From positions 248,001 through 312,000 of the forward strand of contig NZ_JALBUF010000001.1 of the NCBI RefSeq assembly GCF_022606465.1: a DNA stretch of 64,000 bases. Direction: 5' to 3'. Shown one piece after another: positions 56,604 through 64,000 of this stretch. Source of the stretch: Sulfoacidibacillus ferrooxidans (GTDB lineage: Bacteria; Bacillota; Bacilli; Alicyclobacillales; SLC66). Below the pieces are notes generated by a model. The model saw only the letters and a list, made by a program, of their open reading frames with translations, ran no database searches and was not told where the DNA came from. Numbering within the stretch: position 1 is the first letter of the stretch; each line of letters begins with the position of its first letter. A program made the position numbers and the translations under genes.

Positions 56604-57713
56604 TCACTCCCTTGTTCCACTACGTGGAAACTGAATGCGAATCTTCGTCCCTTGACTAGGCGACGTTTCAATGTCAAATGTTCCTGCGATCGCTCGTGCC
56701 CGCTCTTGCATATTGCGTAATCCATAGCCCATATGCTCTCGATCTTTATCAGGCAATACAAATCCGACTCCATCGTCTTCAATTTGTAATAATACATTTT
56801 CATGATCATCTGATTGAAAGAGTAAAATACTCACATAGCGTGCTTGGCTATGCTGCAAGGCATTGCGAATGCCTTCTTGAACAATGCGATATACCTGGAC
56901 CGCAACAGATGCAGTCATTTCATCATCTTCCTCTAAGTCTGTAAGAAACTGCACAGCGCAATGATCTGTTGTCAATTCGTCCCGAAGCGATCGAATGGCT
57001 GCCAATAATCCAATATCGTGAAGGACTGCCGGATACAAGCTGCGCGATAGAACTCGTACTTCTTGCATACAAGATCGCAAACGCTCCTGCAATTGATTTA
57101 ACTTATCGGTTAATGATGCATCTTTAATATGACGTTGCAAGTGTTCCATACCCAGGCTAATTCCATAAAGTGTCTGCGAAATACCATCGTGCAATTCTTG
57201 GGATAACCGTTTTCGTTCATCCTCTTGCACGTTTAATGTGTGATGTGTGAGCCTTCGACTCACTGCAAGTTCTTCCTCTTGTCGTTCAACGGTGACATCC
57301 CGCACTGTAATCACCATATCACGTCGAAAGTTGCCCTCATCAGCTGTTAAGAACGTCCGACTCATACCAACTGGTACTGGTCTGCCCATTTTAGTCGGCA
57401 TTTCCGACTCAAAGTAATGACGCTTCGGATCAGCCGCAAGTAAACATCGCTCACTGCCAGTCTCTACTTTGCGAGTCTGACAGTACAGACAATAAGGGAC
57501 TACATCACCTAATAGCCAGCCTGTAAGGCGAATCGCGGCAGGATTCACAAATACAATTCTACGCTGTGGATCCATCACGATAATTCCATCGCTTAATAGA
57601 AAAAAAAGTTGGCGTAACCTGCGATATTCCTCTAAACGCATCGCACTAAAACTAAATGTAGAATTACTTAACCGAATCACTCGCCGTGGCAAATGTACAC
57701 TCACACTACCCAT
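56604..57713 (-). CDS. PAS-containing sensor histidine kinase (HisKA_3 type)
   Basis: A 369-residue soluble kinase without membrane segments. The PAS domain is at about 30-140 (DGIIVMDPQRRIVFVNPAA, then ITVRDVTVERQ). The dimerisation domain has the phospho-accepting His in QELHDGISQTLYG (about 195). The HATPase_c domain includes IVQEGIRNALQHS, EDDGVGF and GYGLRNMQERA. The PAS domain has Cys75, Cys78 and Cys90 (C-x2-C-x11-C), and the position two residues further that would hold a fourth Cys is Ala93. NreB, the oxygen sensor of staphylococci, has four Cys spaced C-x2-C-x11-C-x2-C by my recollection. This suggests oxygen or redox sensing; cluster binding by three Cys is unproven. Confidence 0.9.
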   Translation of the reverse strand: MGSVSVHLPRRVIRLSNSTFSFSAMRLEEYRRLRQLFFLLSDGIIVMDPQRRIVFVNPAAIRLTGWLLGDVVPYCLYCQTRKVETGSERCLLAADPKRHYFESEMPTKMGRPVPVGMSRTFLTADEGNFRRDMVITVRDVTVERQEEELAVSRRLTHHTLNVQEDERKRLSQELHDGISQTLYGISLGMEHLQRHIKDASLTDKLNQLQERLRSCMQEVRVLSRSLYPAVLHDIGLLAAIRSLRDELTTDHCAVQFLTDLEEDDEMTASVAVQVYRIVQEGIRNALQHSQARYVSILLFQSDDHENVLLQIEDDGVGFVLPDKDREHMGYGLRNMQERARAIAGTFDIETSPSQGTKIRIQFPRSGTRE

Positions 57714-58008
57714 TCGATCACCCCGTCACAAAAAATTAGAATGTAGAGTCATTCATAAGGATTTGCTAATTAGACAAACGTTTGACTACTAACTGTAATG
57801 ATTTTACTAGCCTATTGGCTATTTAGTGACGAAACAAGGTGAGAGAATTAGACTTGCCACGGTTTAGCCTTAAGTGTACGGTAAACGTGGCACATTCGGA
57901 AACAAGGGTTTTGCCCTAGTCGGGTTTTACCTGACACCTTTTCATTGGTATGCTAGCTTAAGATAATGAAGCAAACGCATCATTACATGCAAGAGGAGGT
58001 TAGCATTT
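57714..58008. promoter_or_regulatory. Divergent regulatory region between kinase and cydA
   Basis: 295 bases with no gene. An inverted repeat TGCCACGGTTTAGCC / GGTAAACGTGGCA (57855-57892) with a 10-base centre is a candidate operator or hairpin, and GTCGGGTTTTACCTGAC (57919-57936) is a shorter imperfect palindrome nearer cydA. Boxes for a sigma-A promoter were not clear. A strong AGAGGAGG precedes cydA. Confidence 0.5.
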
Positions 58009-59376
58009 ATGAACGAGACCGATATGGTCCGTGCGCTCTTCGGAATTACGTTAGCTTATCATATCACTTATGCAACGATGGGCGTCGGAACACCATTTCT
58101 CATCTTTTTAGCTGAGATTATGAGTCTACGGACGAAAAATCCACTCTATCGACTATACGCTAAGCGTCTAACGCGAGTAGCAATTTTAATAGTAGGTGTT
58201 GGAATTGTAACAGGAACTACAGTTGCTGTTATGCTGTCTGTACTTTGGCCGAAGTTTATGGAAGTCGTTGGCCAAATCATTAATTTACCGTTTGAGCTTG
58301 AAGTATTTGCGTTTATGTTAGAGTCATTATTCCTTGCCATCTATGTCTACGGTGGTGATCGACTCAGTCAAAAGGCGCGAATATTTACATCTTTGTTTGT
58401 AACCATTGGTGCTGGATTATCAGCATTACTGGTTACGGATGTCAATGCCTTTATGAATACACCAACCGGCCTTATTTATGCACACGGTCAAGTACAACAT
58501 GCAAACCCTTGGGCAGCTATGTTCAATCCATCGATGCCTACAGAACTTGGCCACGTACTGGCTTCAGCATATATGGCTGTTGCTTTCGTTTTTGCAGCAG
58601 CTGCTGCAAAAGGACTGTTGAAACCACATATCACAGAGTTTGAAAAACGCTATCACAAACAAAATTTAACGCTAACCGTTGCAGTAGGAGGAATCGCTGC
58701 TGTATGTACGGCTTTTTTGGGAGACGCATCTGGAAAAATGCTTGCAGTCTATCAACCAGAAAAATTAGCCGCAGCAGAAGGACTCTTCCATACAACACGT
58801 TACGCTCCATTAGTCATTGGCGGTATTGTCAGTGCATCGAAGCAAAAAATTATTGGTGGCATTCCAATACCAGGGCTTTTAAGCTGGCTTGCAACGCTTC
58901 ATTTTAGTGGTAAAGTACGCGGTCTAGATACATTTCCACGTTGGACTTGGCCTGCTCTTATGCCAGTTCACTTGATGTTTGATACGATGGTTGGTATTGG
59001 CACATTTGCGATCGGCGTGGCATTTGTCTATTTCTTTTATCGCTATAAAATGCGTTCAAACCCAACACCTCGTTGGCTTTTACGTGTGATTTTTATCACA
59101 GGGATCCTATCCATGATTGCGATTGAAGACGGCTGGGTATTTGCAGAGGAAGCTCGTCAACCATGGATTATCTACGGGATGATGACCGTTTCTCAAGCCG
59201 TAACTACGACACCTGATATCGGCTGGATGTTTGGTGGTTTCATGCTTCTTTATACTGTATTACTTATCGCTACCGTATGGGCACTACGTCATTATTTTAA
59301 AAATCACCCATTGCGTGAAGATGACAACATCGATGACATCACTGGCGCGCGCACAGATTCGGGGGTGCCACAATGA
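58009..59376 (+). CDS. cydA: Cytochrome bd-type quinol oxidase subunit I
   Basis: A 455-residue membrane protein with about nine helices. Seen are the haem ligand His18 in LAYHITYATMG, the Glu pair in NLPFELEVFAFMLESLF, TDVNAFMNTPTGL, His in ELGHVLASAYMA, and a short Q-loop before FPRWTWPALMPVHLMFDTMVG, as in the cyanide-insensitive-oxidase subtype. Near the end GWVFAEEARQPW replaces the usual GW..AE.GRQPW, with Ala for Gly. The enzyme reduces oxygen with quinol at high affinity. ATG 58009 follows AGAGGAGG. Its stop overlaps cydB. Probable control by the adjacent two-component system. Confidence 0.93.
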   Translation: MNETDMVRALFGITLAYHITYATMGVGTPFLIFLAEIMSLRTKNPLYRLYAKRLTRVAILIVGVGIVTGTTVAVMLSVLWPKFMEVVGQIINLPFELEVFAFMLESLFLAIYVYGGDRLSQKARIFTSLFVTIGAGLSALLVTDVNAFMNTPTGLIYAHGQVQHANPWAAMFNPSMPTELGHVLASAYMAVAFVFAAAAAKGLLKPHITEFEKRYHKQNLTLTVAVGGIAAVCTAFLGDASGKMLAVYQPEKLAAAEGLFHTTRYAPLVIGGIVSASKQKIIGGIPIPGLLSWLATLHFSGKVRGLDTFPRWTWPALMPVHLMFDTMVGIGTFAIGVAFVYFFYRYKMRSNPTPRWLLRVIFITGILSMIAIEDGWVFAEEARQPWIIYGMMTVSQAVTTTPDIGWMFGGFMLLYTVLLIATVWALRHYFKNHPLREDDNIDDITGARTDSGVPQ

Positions 59377-60425
59377 GTTTGAGTACTTTTGGAGCAGGCT
59401 TTCTATGGTTATTGGTCCTTGTATATTCGATCTTAGCTGCCATCGACTTTGGTTCGAGTTATTGGCGCTGGCATTTCCATCTACGAGGTAATTGGCGCGC
59501 AGAAACGGTCGCAGTTACCTATGTCTCTCCTACGTGGGAATTGATCAATTCATTTTTGATCGTCATTCCAGTAGCCTTAGTTGGTCTATTCCCTGTAGCA
59601 GCGTTTGCTTACGGTACAGTGTTAGCCTTACCGGCCACCATTCTACTCATTTTACTTGCACTGCGTGGTGCATACCTCCAATTCGGGTACGCATCAAGTC
59701 GCTTTAAAAAACAAACAATCTACATTGCAGGTATCACTGGTTTCCTTCTCCCTGGTGTATTTATCAGCTTGTTGCCGATGTCACAAGGTGGATATGTCAC
59801 TCAGTCAGGATCAAATTATGTACTCTTGCTCGGACGATTTTTTTCAAGCCCTGTCGTCTACATCTTTATGGCATTTGGGATCTCCCTAGCGCTTTATCTG
59901 TCAGCGCTCTTTCTTGCTCGCTATGCAGACTTAGGTGGTCTTAAAACTCCATATCAACGGTTTCGTAAAGCCGCGTTGTTGACAGGGCCGCTCAGTCTAT
60001 TTTTAGGTGCTTTGGCATTTACTATTCCTACGCCAAATGGAATACAGTTAATGGCACCAAGTGGCAATAATCTTGCATGGGAAGTACTGATGACTATTTC
60101 CATCCTATCGTTCATTGCCAGTTTTGCACTTCTGTTCTTCAAGCGAAGTCGATCGAAGTCAACGTTAGGTTCATTGTTTATTCTCGGCTTAGCCATCACA
60201 CAGATTATTACTGCACAGTCTGCTTATGCGATTAGTCATGCAAAGTATATTTTGTATCCTTTGCTCACCTTTCACGCAGCTGCGTCAAACACAGCGATGT
60301 TTACAGCGACGCTACTTGTTCTCATTGTAGGTCTAGCGGTCATGACACCTGGACTCTTGTGGTTCCGACGATTATTTATTGTGGACGCAAAATATGTGGC
60401 TACACATACAAGTGAACCGCACTAG
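59373..60425 (+). CDS. cydB: Cytochrome bd-type quinol oxidase subunit II
   Basis: A 350-residue membrane protein with about eight to nine helices. Recognisable parts are the N-terminal LVLVYSILAAIDFGSSYW, VSPTWELINSFLIVIPVALVGLFP shown in part, and the shape of CydB-like subunits that support CydA. It lacks an obvious extra motif. Its ATG overlaps the cydA stop by 4 bases, and a strong terminator follows. No cydC/cydD transporter genes are in the window. Confidence 0.9.
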   Translation: MSLSTFGAGFLWLLVLVYSILAAIDFGSSYWRWHFHLRGNWRAETVAVTYVSPTWELINSFLIVIPVALVGLFPVAAFAYGTVLALPATILLILLALRGAYLQFGYASSRFKKQTIYIAGITGFLLPGVFISLLPMSQGGYVTQSGSNYVLLLGRFFSSPVVYIFMAFGISLALYLSALFLARYADLGGLKTPYQRFRKAALLTGPLSLFLGALAFTIPTPNGIQLMAPSGNNLAWEVLMTISILSFIASFALLFFKRSRSKSTLGSLFILGLAITQIITAQSAYAISHAKYILYPLLTFHAAASNTAMFTATLLVLIVGLAVMTPGLLWFRRLFIVDAKYVATHTSEPH

Positions 60426-60440
60426 ACTAATCGTACACAC

Positions 60441-60477
60441 GCAATACCGTAATTGAACTTACGGTATTGCTTTTTTT
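60441..60477 (+). terminator. Rho-independent terminator after cydAB
   Basis: GCAATACCGTAA and TTACGGTATTGC are perfect 12-base inverted copies around 6 bases, followed by TTTTTTT on the plus strand. Confidence 0.93.
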
Positions 60478-60928
60478 ACATGAGTTTTTTACATGAGTTA
60501 GAGATGGACTAAATCATATGATTAACAAATCACATGAAGTGCCAAGACCTTTAGCAAAAAACAAAGGCCTACATAAGATACCAGTGCACGCAACCACATC
60601 AAACAAGAAATACAGTAATCATGCAGTATAGATATTGCGTCCATTGCACGCCACATACATCCTGTATCATGATGATCTTGTAACAAAATTCTTTATCATT
60701 TATATAACGATCACTGCCTATTCATTGCGAGAATCATTCCTACTATATCGTGCAAGTTTTTTAATAAATAAATGTAAAATTTTACGGCAGAATAGCGCTA
60801 CATGCCAGTCAGTTATGATACGATATACATGTAAAAGTATAGACATATGTGAAGAATCTTCATTCATTAAGACATGCGCTACTCAGAGTATCCATGAATC
60901 GGGAGGAAAATTAAGGGTATCGTTACCG
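60478..60928. other. Non-coding stretch after cydAB
   Basis: About 450 AT-rich bases. A plus-strand open frame runs through part of it, but its first 100 codons resemble nothing and it is best explained as chance sequence leading into the SDR fragment. GGGAGGAAAA at 60901 is a possible ribosome site for the fragment. Confidence 0.45.
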
Positions 60929-61015
60929 ATGCAGACAAGTGATTATACGGTTCTTATTACAGGTGGTTCCTCTAGAATTGGACTAGCATTTGCCGAGCGT
61001 TTTTTGGATGCTTAG
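60929..61015 (+). pseudogene. N-terminal fragment of a short-chain dehydrogenase/reductase
   Basis: From ATG 60929, 28 codons read MQTSDYTVLITGGSSRIGLA and then FAERFLDA before a TAG. This is the first beta-alpha unit of an SDR enzyme, with the TGGxxxIG dinucleotide motif; a normally conserved Gly is Arg. All the rest of the gene (over 200 residues) is missing, and the next gene starts 50 bases on. It is probably a deletion remnant. Confidence 0.7.
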
Positions 61016-61064
61016 ATCGTTGATAGTCATACAAAAAAATACATATGCTGAAAGGGGTATTTTC

Positions 61065-61559
61065 TTGGCATCAGTAGAAACCACAAAAACCGGAACTTCT
61101 ATCGTGACTCGTTTAGTAGCTGTCATCTTACTTCTTGGTGTTTCCTATATACATCTTGTACTTATTTTTAAAGTGATGGGTATTAACCACACGCTCGCGA
61201 TATTATTTATGTTAAATACAGTAGGTGCCATTGTTGCTCTCATAGGTGTACTTCGTGATGCTCGGTGGATGGGATGGGGATTTGGCATCGTAATGGCAGG
61301 TGGAGCCGCTCTTATACGCACAGCAATGAATAGCTCCCCTAGTGTGACTGCATTTGTAATGGGCAAAATGAGTAAGATTCATGGGGTCGATCATGCTATA
61401 CATGGTCATGCAACAAGTGTCATTCATAAAAGCATGGGTTTTTTACCCGCCATCCCAAATGCAGACCCTGTTTCCCTAGTGATTGAGTACGCTTTTGTCA
61501 TAATAGCCATTTTTGCACTCATTTCGCTTTCTCGTCATCAACAACACCCTATGAACTAG
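61065..61559 (+). CDS. Membrane protein of unknown function
   Basis: A 164-residue protein with four membrane segments (about 15-38, 45-66, 72-92, 137-158) and a hydrophilic loop rich in His, Gly and Met between the third and fourth (KMSKIHGVDHAIHGHA). I do not recognise the family. TTG 61065 with AAAGGGG 7 bases upstream is the likely start, since the frame upstream of it overlaps the SDR fragment. The His-rich loop might bind a metal; that is speculation. Monocistronic by position. Confidence 0.7.
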   Translation: MASVETTKTGTSIVTRLVAVILLLGVSYIHLVLIFKVMGINHTLAILFMLNTVGAIVALIGVLRDARWMGWGFGIVMAGGAALIRTAMNSSPSVTAFVMGKMSKIHGVDHAIHGHATSVIHKSMGFLPAIPNADPVSLVIEYAFVIIAIFALISLSRHQQHPMN

Positions 61560-61648
61560 TTGCGCTTCCAAGTGGATCAAGCAGTGAGGATTGGTGTGTC
61601 GTATGACCCAAACAGTTGAATAGATATTGATCCATCTGTAATAGTTAC

Positions 61649-62131
61649 TTATTGAGGCACTTCAACCGCCCTAAATACAAGTAACCGTAGTACCATATAG
61701 CTAATAGAAGAAGAGGTAAACATGGCAATCCCTTTTGACAAATCGCTATTAACCAAAGCCGATTTAGTCAAGTGAGCAAGTACTTGGTTCGAAAAAATAG
61801 CTAGTATGAGATCATTGATCACCATATTCACAGCGCCTTGAATCCAAAACAACCATATTTGTCTCTGACTAGAGTTTGCCGAATCAGCAAATGTCCATCT
61901 TCGATTAAGCAGATAGCTTGTTGCAAGGGTGCACAAAACAGCGATGGTATTATATGTTAGAAGTTGAGCGGAAAAATGGGTTGGCCACAGGACCATGAAA
62001 CCATTCAATATCCCAATATCTACAGAGGCATTGATCATGCCCACTAAAAGGAAGCGATGATACCGTCGAGTGAAAAAACGCTGTTGTATACGTAATGTTT
62101 TGTTTTGCACCTGAGCAGCGATGTAGTCCAC
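61649..62131 (-). CDS. GtrA-family membrane protein
   Basis: A 160-residue protein with four membrane helices and the GtrA pattern: RFLLVGMINASVDIGILNGF in the first helix, then TLATSYLLNRRWTFAD, the conserved N-RRWTF segment at the end of the second or third. GtrA proteins are thought to move lipid-linked sugars across the membrane for glycosylation of cell-surface polymers. No glycosyltransferase is next to it. The start is GTG 62131 behind TAGGAGGAG. Confidence 0.88.
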   Translation of the reverse strand: MDYIAAQVQNKTLRIQQRFFTRRYHRFLLVGMINASVDIGILNGFMVLWPTHFSAQLLTYNTIAVLCTLATSYLLNRRWTFADSANSSQRQIWLFWIQGAVNMVINDLILAIFSNQVLAHLTKSALVNSDLSKGIAMFTSSSISYMVLRLLVFRAVEVPQ

Positions 62132-62184
62132 TATTGACTCCTCCTAGGGTCGTGATCCATACCTGTTGTAGACAAACGGCACAT

Positions 62185-62217
62185 GCAATCCCTATTCACC
62201 TCAAATTGAGGGATTGC
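62185..62217 (-). other. Hairpin between GtrA and a small exported protein
   Basis: GCAATCCCT and AGGGATTGC are perfect inverted copies, with CCTCAAATTGAGG as an inner palindrome. No T tract follows, so terminator function for the upstream small gene is uncertain. Confidence 0.4.
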
Positions 62218-62321
62218 GGCACTAGATGACCAATACGCAATGTATCATTTAGTTTAATGAAGAATGAGCATGCCATTCACCCATGATTCCTGTGCCATTC
62301 ATCATGTCACCTACATGAGCA

Positions 62322-62588
62322 TTAAACTGCGTGATGATCTTGCTCTTGAGCAGCTGTCATTTTTCCACTACTAACTCGTTGATTTAATTGCGCTTGAAAA
62401 TTGGCTTCCACATCAGAAGTCAATATAGCTGTAGATACACTTTGCTCTTGTGTTACAACTTGATGGGTAGGCGTTGTCGTTGGAGTCGCTGCAAATGCAC
62501 TGACCCCTCCTAAACCTCCAAATATACCAGCTACACTCAATACCGCAATAGAATGAAGAGCAAAGGATTTCCGTCTTTTTTTCATCAA
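62322..62588 (-). CDS. Small exported protein
   Basis: An 88-residue protein with a basic start MMKKRRKSFA, a hydrophobic signal segment (about 12-32) and a likely signal-peptidase site after SAFAA. The mature part of about 55 residues is rich in Thr, Gln and Ala, with VEANFQAQLNQRVSSGKMTAAQEQD, shown for composition only. The SGKMTAAQ... pattern resembles short repeats found in some small secreted Firmicute proteins of unknown role. TTG 62588 or ATG 62585 is the start, behind AGGAGA. Not further identified. Confidence 0.65.
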   Translation of the reverse strand: MMKKRRKSFALHSIAVLSVAGIFGGLGGVSAFAATPTTTPTHQVVTQEQSVSTAILTSDVEANFQAQLNQRVSSGKMTAAQEQDHHAV

Positions 62589-63064
62589 TCGAAATATCTC
62601 CTAAGTGTTTAGTTTGTGTTGCTAAACTAGTTATATCAATATCATTTTTAGATTCTATTAGAAATCAGTGTCATTTTCTTCTTGACAAAGTCAAACACTT
62701 TTAAAGATAATCCATAAAATATACATTAGACTTTGTGAAACTGATGCTTATGCTTTATCTACATCTTTATGACACGATCCGATTTTGCGCCATCCATCCA
62801 TAGAAGCGATAGACATATTCTTGTCAACCTGCAATACATCTTGTTTGCAGCATATTATACAAAATAGATGTGTCGAAAAGCATCTAAAAAATCATAAAAG
62901 TGTTTCTTGAGAAACACACGACAAAGACGTATGATCAGATCATAACCATGTACTGTACGCAACGAAGAGAGCGCACGGACCACTCTGACATTCAATGCGT
63001 TTTAGTAGTGAAGATGGATATTCATGAATGGTTTTCCATATTAATAAAGGGGAAGTGTCAGAGG
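62589..63064. other. Non-coding stretch
   Basis: About 476 AT-rich bases between divergent small genes. Apart from the upstream region of the exported protein and a possible ribosome site AAAGGGGAA before 63065, I see no gene or repeat. Confidence 0.4.
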
Positions 63065-63247
63065 ATGTTGTGTCCACATTGCGGATCCAAAGGTCATTTA
63101 GAACAAACAGGATTTCGCTCAGAATACGAGCTTTTTCATTGTAGTGTGTGCGGTATCGATTACATTGCATATGCTTCAGGCAACGGTGAATTTAATGAAC
63201 CCGTTCCACTAAACAGACACGAGCACCATGCAGCCGAAGAGCAGTAA
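63065..63247 (+). CDS. Small zinc-ribbon protein
   Basis: A 60-residue protein MLCPHCGSKGHLEQTGF... with four cysteines in C-x2-C and C-x2-C pairs (residues 3, 6, 26, 29), a typical zinc ribbon, and an acidic and His-rich tail (RHEHHAAEEQ). The frame is open to 62900, but the upstream part shows no such pattern; ATG 63065 is 11 bases from AAGGGGA. A nucleic-acid or protein-binding role is possible; no function can be assigned. Confidence 0.6.
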   Translation: MLCPHCGSKGHLEQTGFRSEYELFHCSVCGIDYIAYASGNGEFNEPVPLNRHEHHAAEEQ

Positions 63248-63279
63248 CTCTTCTTAAACCTAAAAGCAAACGAAAAAAT

Positions 63280-63323
63280 AAACCTTATCACAAACTCGAT
63301 ACTCAGAGTTTGCGATAAGGTTT
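63280..63323. terminator. Terminator between zinc-ribbon and rhodanese genes
   Basis: AAACCTTATCACAAACTC and GAGTTTGCGATAAGGTTT pair with one mismatch around 8 bases. On the minus strand ATTTTTTCG follows, so it mainly ends the rhodanese gene; it may also act on the plus strand. Confidence 0.85.
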
Positions 63324-63358
63324 GCTATTTGTATACCCTTGTAACATAAAAGGAAAGC

Positions 63359-64000
63359 TTACTTCTCAACAGCTAACCCATCTTTATGCCACTGAGTAAA
63401 ACCTCCAGCTAAATTGCGGATCTTTGTAAATCCATTTGCACTAAGAATACTTGTGGCAATCGCTGAACGTGCACCAGACTGACACTGTAAAATAATCTCT
63501 TCGTCACGAGGTATTTCGTTCAATCTACCGCTTAGCTTTCCAAGCATGATATGTTTTGCGCCAGGAATATGACCTTCGCCCCACTCCGCAGCATTGCGCA
63601 CGTCAATGACATGAACGTTACCCGCAAGTACATGTTCAACAATTTCAGTAGGTGTCGTTTCTTCGTATTTATTTAGTGTAACACCTGATTTTTCTACCTC
63701 AGCAATAGCGGAGAGATTGAAGAAACCAGGTACATTGTCGATTCCAATTGAGTGGAGATCATGTACCACTTTTTCCACACTATCACTTGCAGCTAAAAGA
63801 TACACTGGCTTACTGTAATCAACAAGCCATCCAGCCCAGTTAACAAATGCTTTATTGTGAGGAATGTTAATCGTACCAGGTACATGACCTTTACGGAATT
63901 CCGCCGCTAACCGCGTATCCACAACAAGTGCGCCTGACGCAATGAGATCCATAAGCTCAGATGCAGGCATTTCTTTCGTTTCCACTGCATCACGAAGTAA
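63359..64000 (-). CDS. Tandem rhodanese-domain protein, probably the C-terminal part of an MBL-fold sulfurtransferase (cut by window)
   Basis: The frame is open to the window edge and reads through the GTG at 63985, so the gene probably begins outside. Two rhodanese domains are visible: the first (about 1-95 from that GTG) has VVDTRLAAEFRKGHVPGTINIPHN but YLLAASDS at the active-site loop, with no Cys; the second (about 115-205) has VIDVRNAAEWGEGHIPGAKHI and the active loop LQCQSGARS with catalytic Cys. The GTINIPHNKAFVNWAGW segment is typical of metallo-beta-lactamase-rhodanese fusions such as persulfide dioxygenase-sulfurtransferases (CstB-like). Inferred role: persulfide detoxification or transfer. 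Confidence 0.8.
   Translation of the reverse strand, partial: LLRDAVETKEMPASELMDLIASGALVVDTRLAAEFRKGHVPGTINIPHNKAFVNWAGWLVDYSKPVYLLAASDSVEKVVHDLHSIGIDNVPGFFNLSAIAEVEKSGVTLNKYEETTPTEIVEHVLAGNVHVIDVRNAAEWGEGHIPGAKHIMLGKLSGRLNEIPRDEEIILQCQSGARSAIATSILSANGFTKIRNLAGGFTQWHKDGLAVEK

Noticed and set aside
60635-60928. A 126-codon protein upstream of and including the SDR fragment
   Set aside because: Only the last 28 codons resemble a protein family; the earlier part is AT-rich with no pattern and no ribosome site at its start.
62900-63064. N-terminal extension of the zinc-ribbon protein
   Set aside because: No ribosome site at its start and no similarity to any domain; the compact ribbon begins at 63065.

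Overview
The window looks like a chromosomal segment of a spore-forming, respiring member of the Firmicutes (Bacillales; the gene mix and protein texture suggest an Alicyclobacillaceae-like lineage, which is inference). Evidence is the sporulation set (SafA-like coat protein, YsxE-like kinase, YunB, YtxC), three tRNA-responsive T-box leaders, an L20 leader before infC-rpmI-rplT, strong AGGAGG-type ribosome sites with many GTG/TTG starts, and gene order resembling Bacillus chromosomes (yebC-ruvCAB-queA; pheST-zapA-cvpA-mutS2; ytxC-thrS; infC-rpmI-rplT). No tRNA, rRNA, CRISPR array, prophage or complete insertion sequence was seen.

Layout. 1-7,000 (minus): queA (cut by the window edge), an inserted sigI-rsgI pair, ruvB, ruvA, ruvC, yebC and a two-gene glutamine-dependent NAD synthetase. 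7,000-12,900 (minus): ysxE-like kinase, safA, pheA, yunB and tyrS behind a Tyr T-box whose 5' part carries a palindromic MITE-like insertion. 12,900-15,300 (plus): a class A penicillin-binding protein, overlapping tail-to-tail with mutS2. 15,200-23,700: mutS2, a small membrane protein, cvpA, zapA, pheT, pheS (Phe T-box), a TrmH-family methyltransferase. 23,700-31,900 (minus): ilvD, a 2-hydroxyacid dehydrogenase, rplT-rpmI-infC with an ATT start and L20 leader, a membrane-anchored exported protein coupled to thrS (Thr T-box), ytxC. 31,900-39,200 (minus): dienelactone hydrolase, malic enzyme and the complete pyruvate dehydrogenase operon (pdhA-pdhB-pdhC-lpdA). 39,300-43,500 (plus): an esterase and a MoxR-DUF58-DUF4129 cluster. 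43,500-52,200 (minus): C39-like peptidase, a Leloir galactose operon (galT-galK-galE plus a degenerate M24 protein), a CBS protein and a GDSL hydrolase with SLH-like repeats. 52,400-55,600: DsrE protein, class II aldolase, selD and a TauE/SafE exporter. 55,900-60,500: a NarL-type two-component system divergent from cydAB. 60,500-64,000: a broken short-chain dehydrogenase fragment, small membrane/exported proteins and the end of a rhodanese-domain protein.

How genes work together: Holliday-junction repair (RuvABC), aromatic amino-acid supply and charging (PheA, TyrS, PheST), central carbon flow (malic enzyme, PDH), galactose use, and low-oxygen respiration probably controlled by a neighbouring PAS kinase with an NreB-like cysteine pattern. 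The most notable observations are: selD, whose catalytic position is an in-frame TGA (probable selenocysteine) and which would be mis-annotated as starting 32 codons late; a palindromic element inserted between the tyrS promoter and its T-box; the kinase cysteine cluster beside cydAB; and an M24 protein in the gal operon that has lost most metal ligands.
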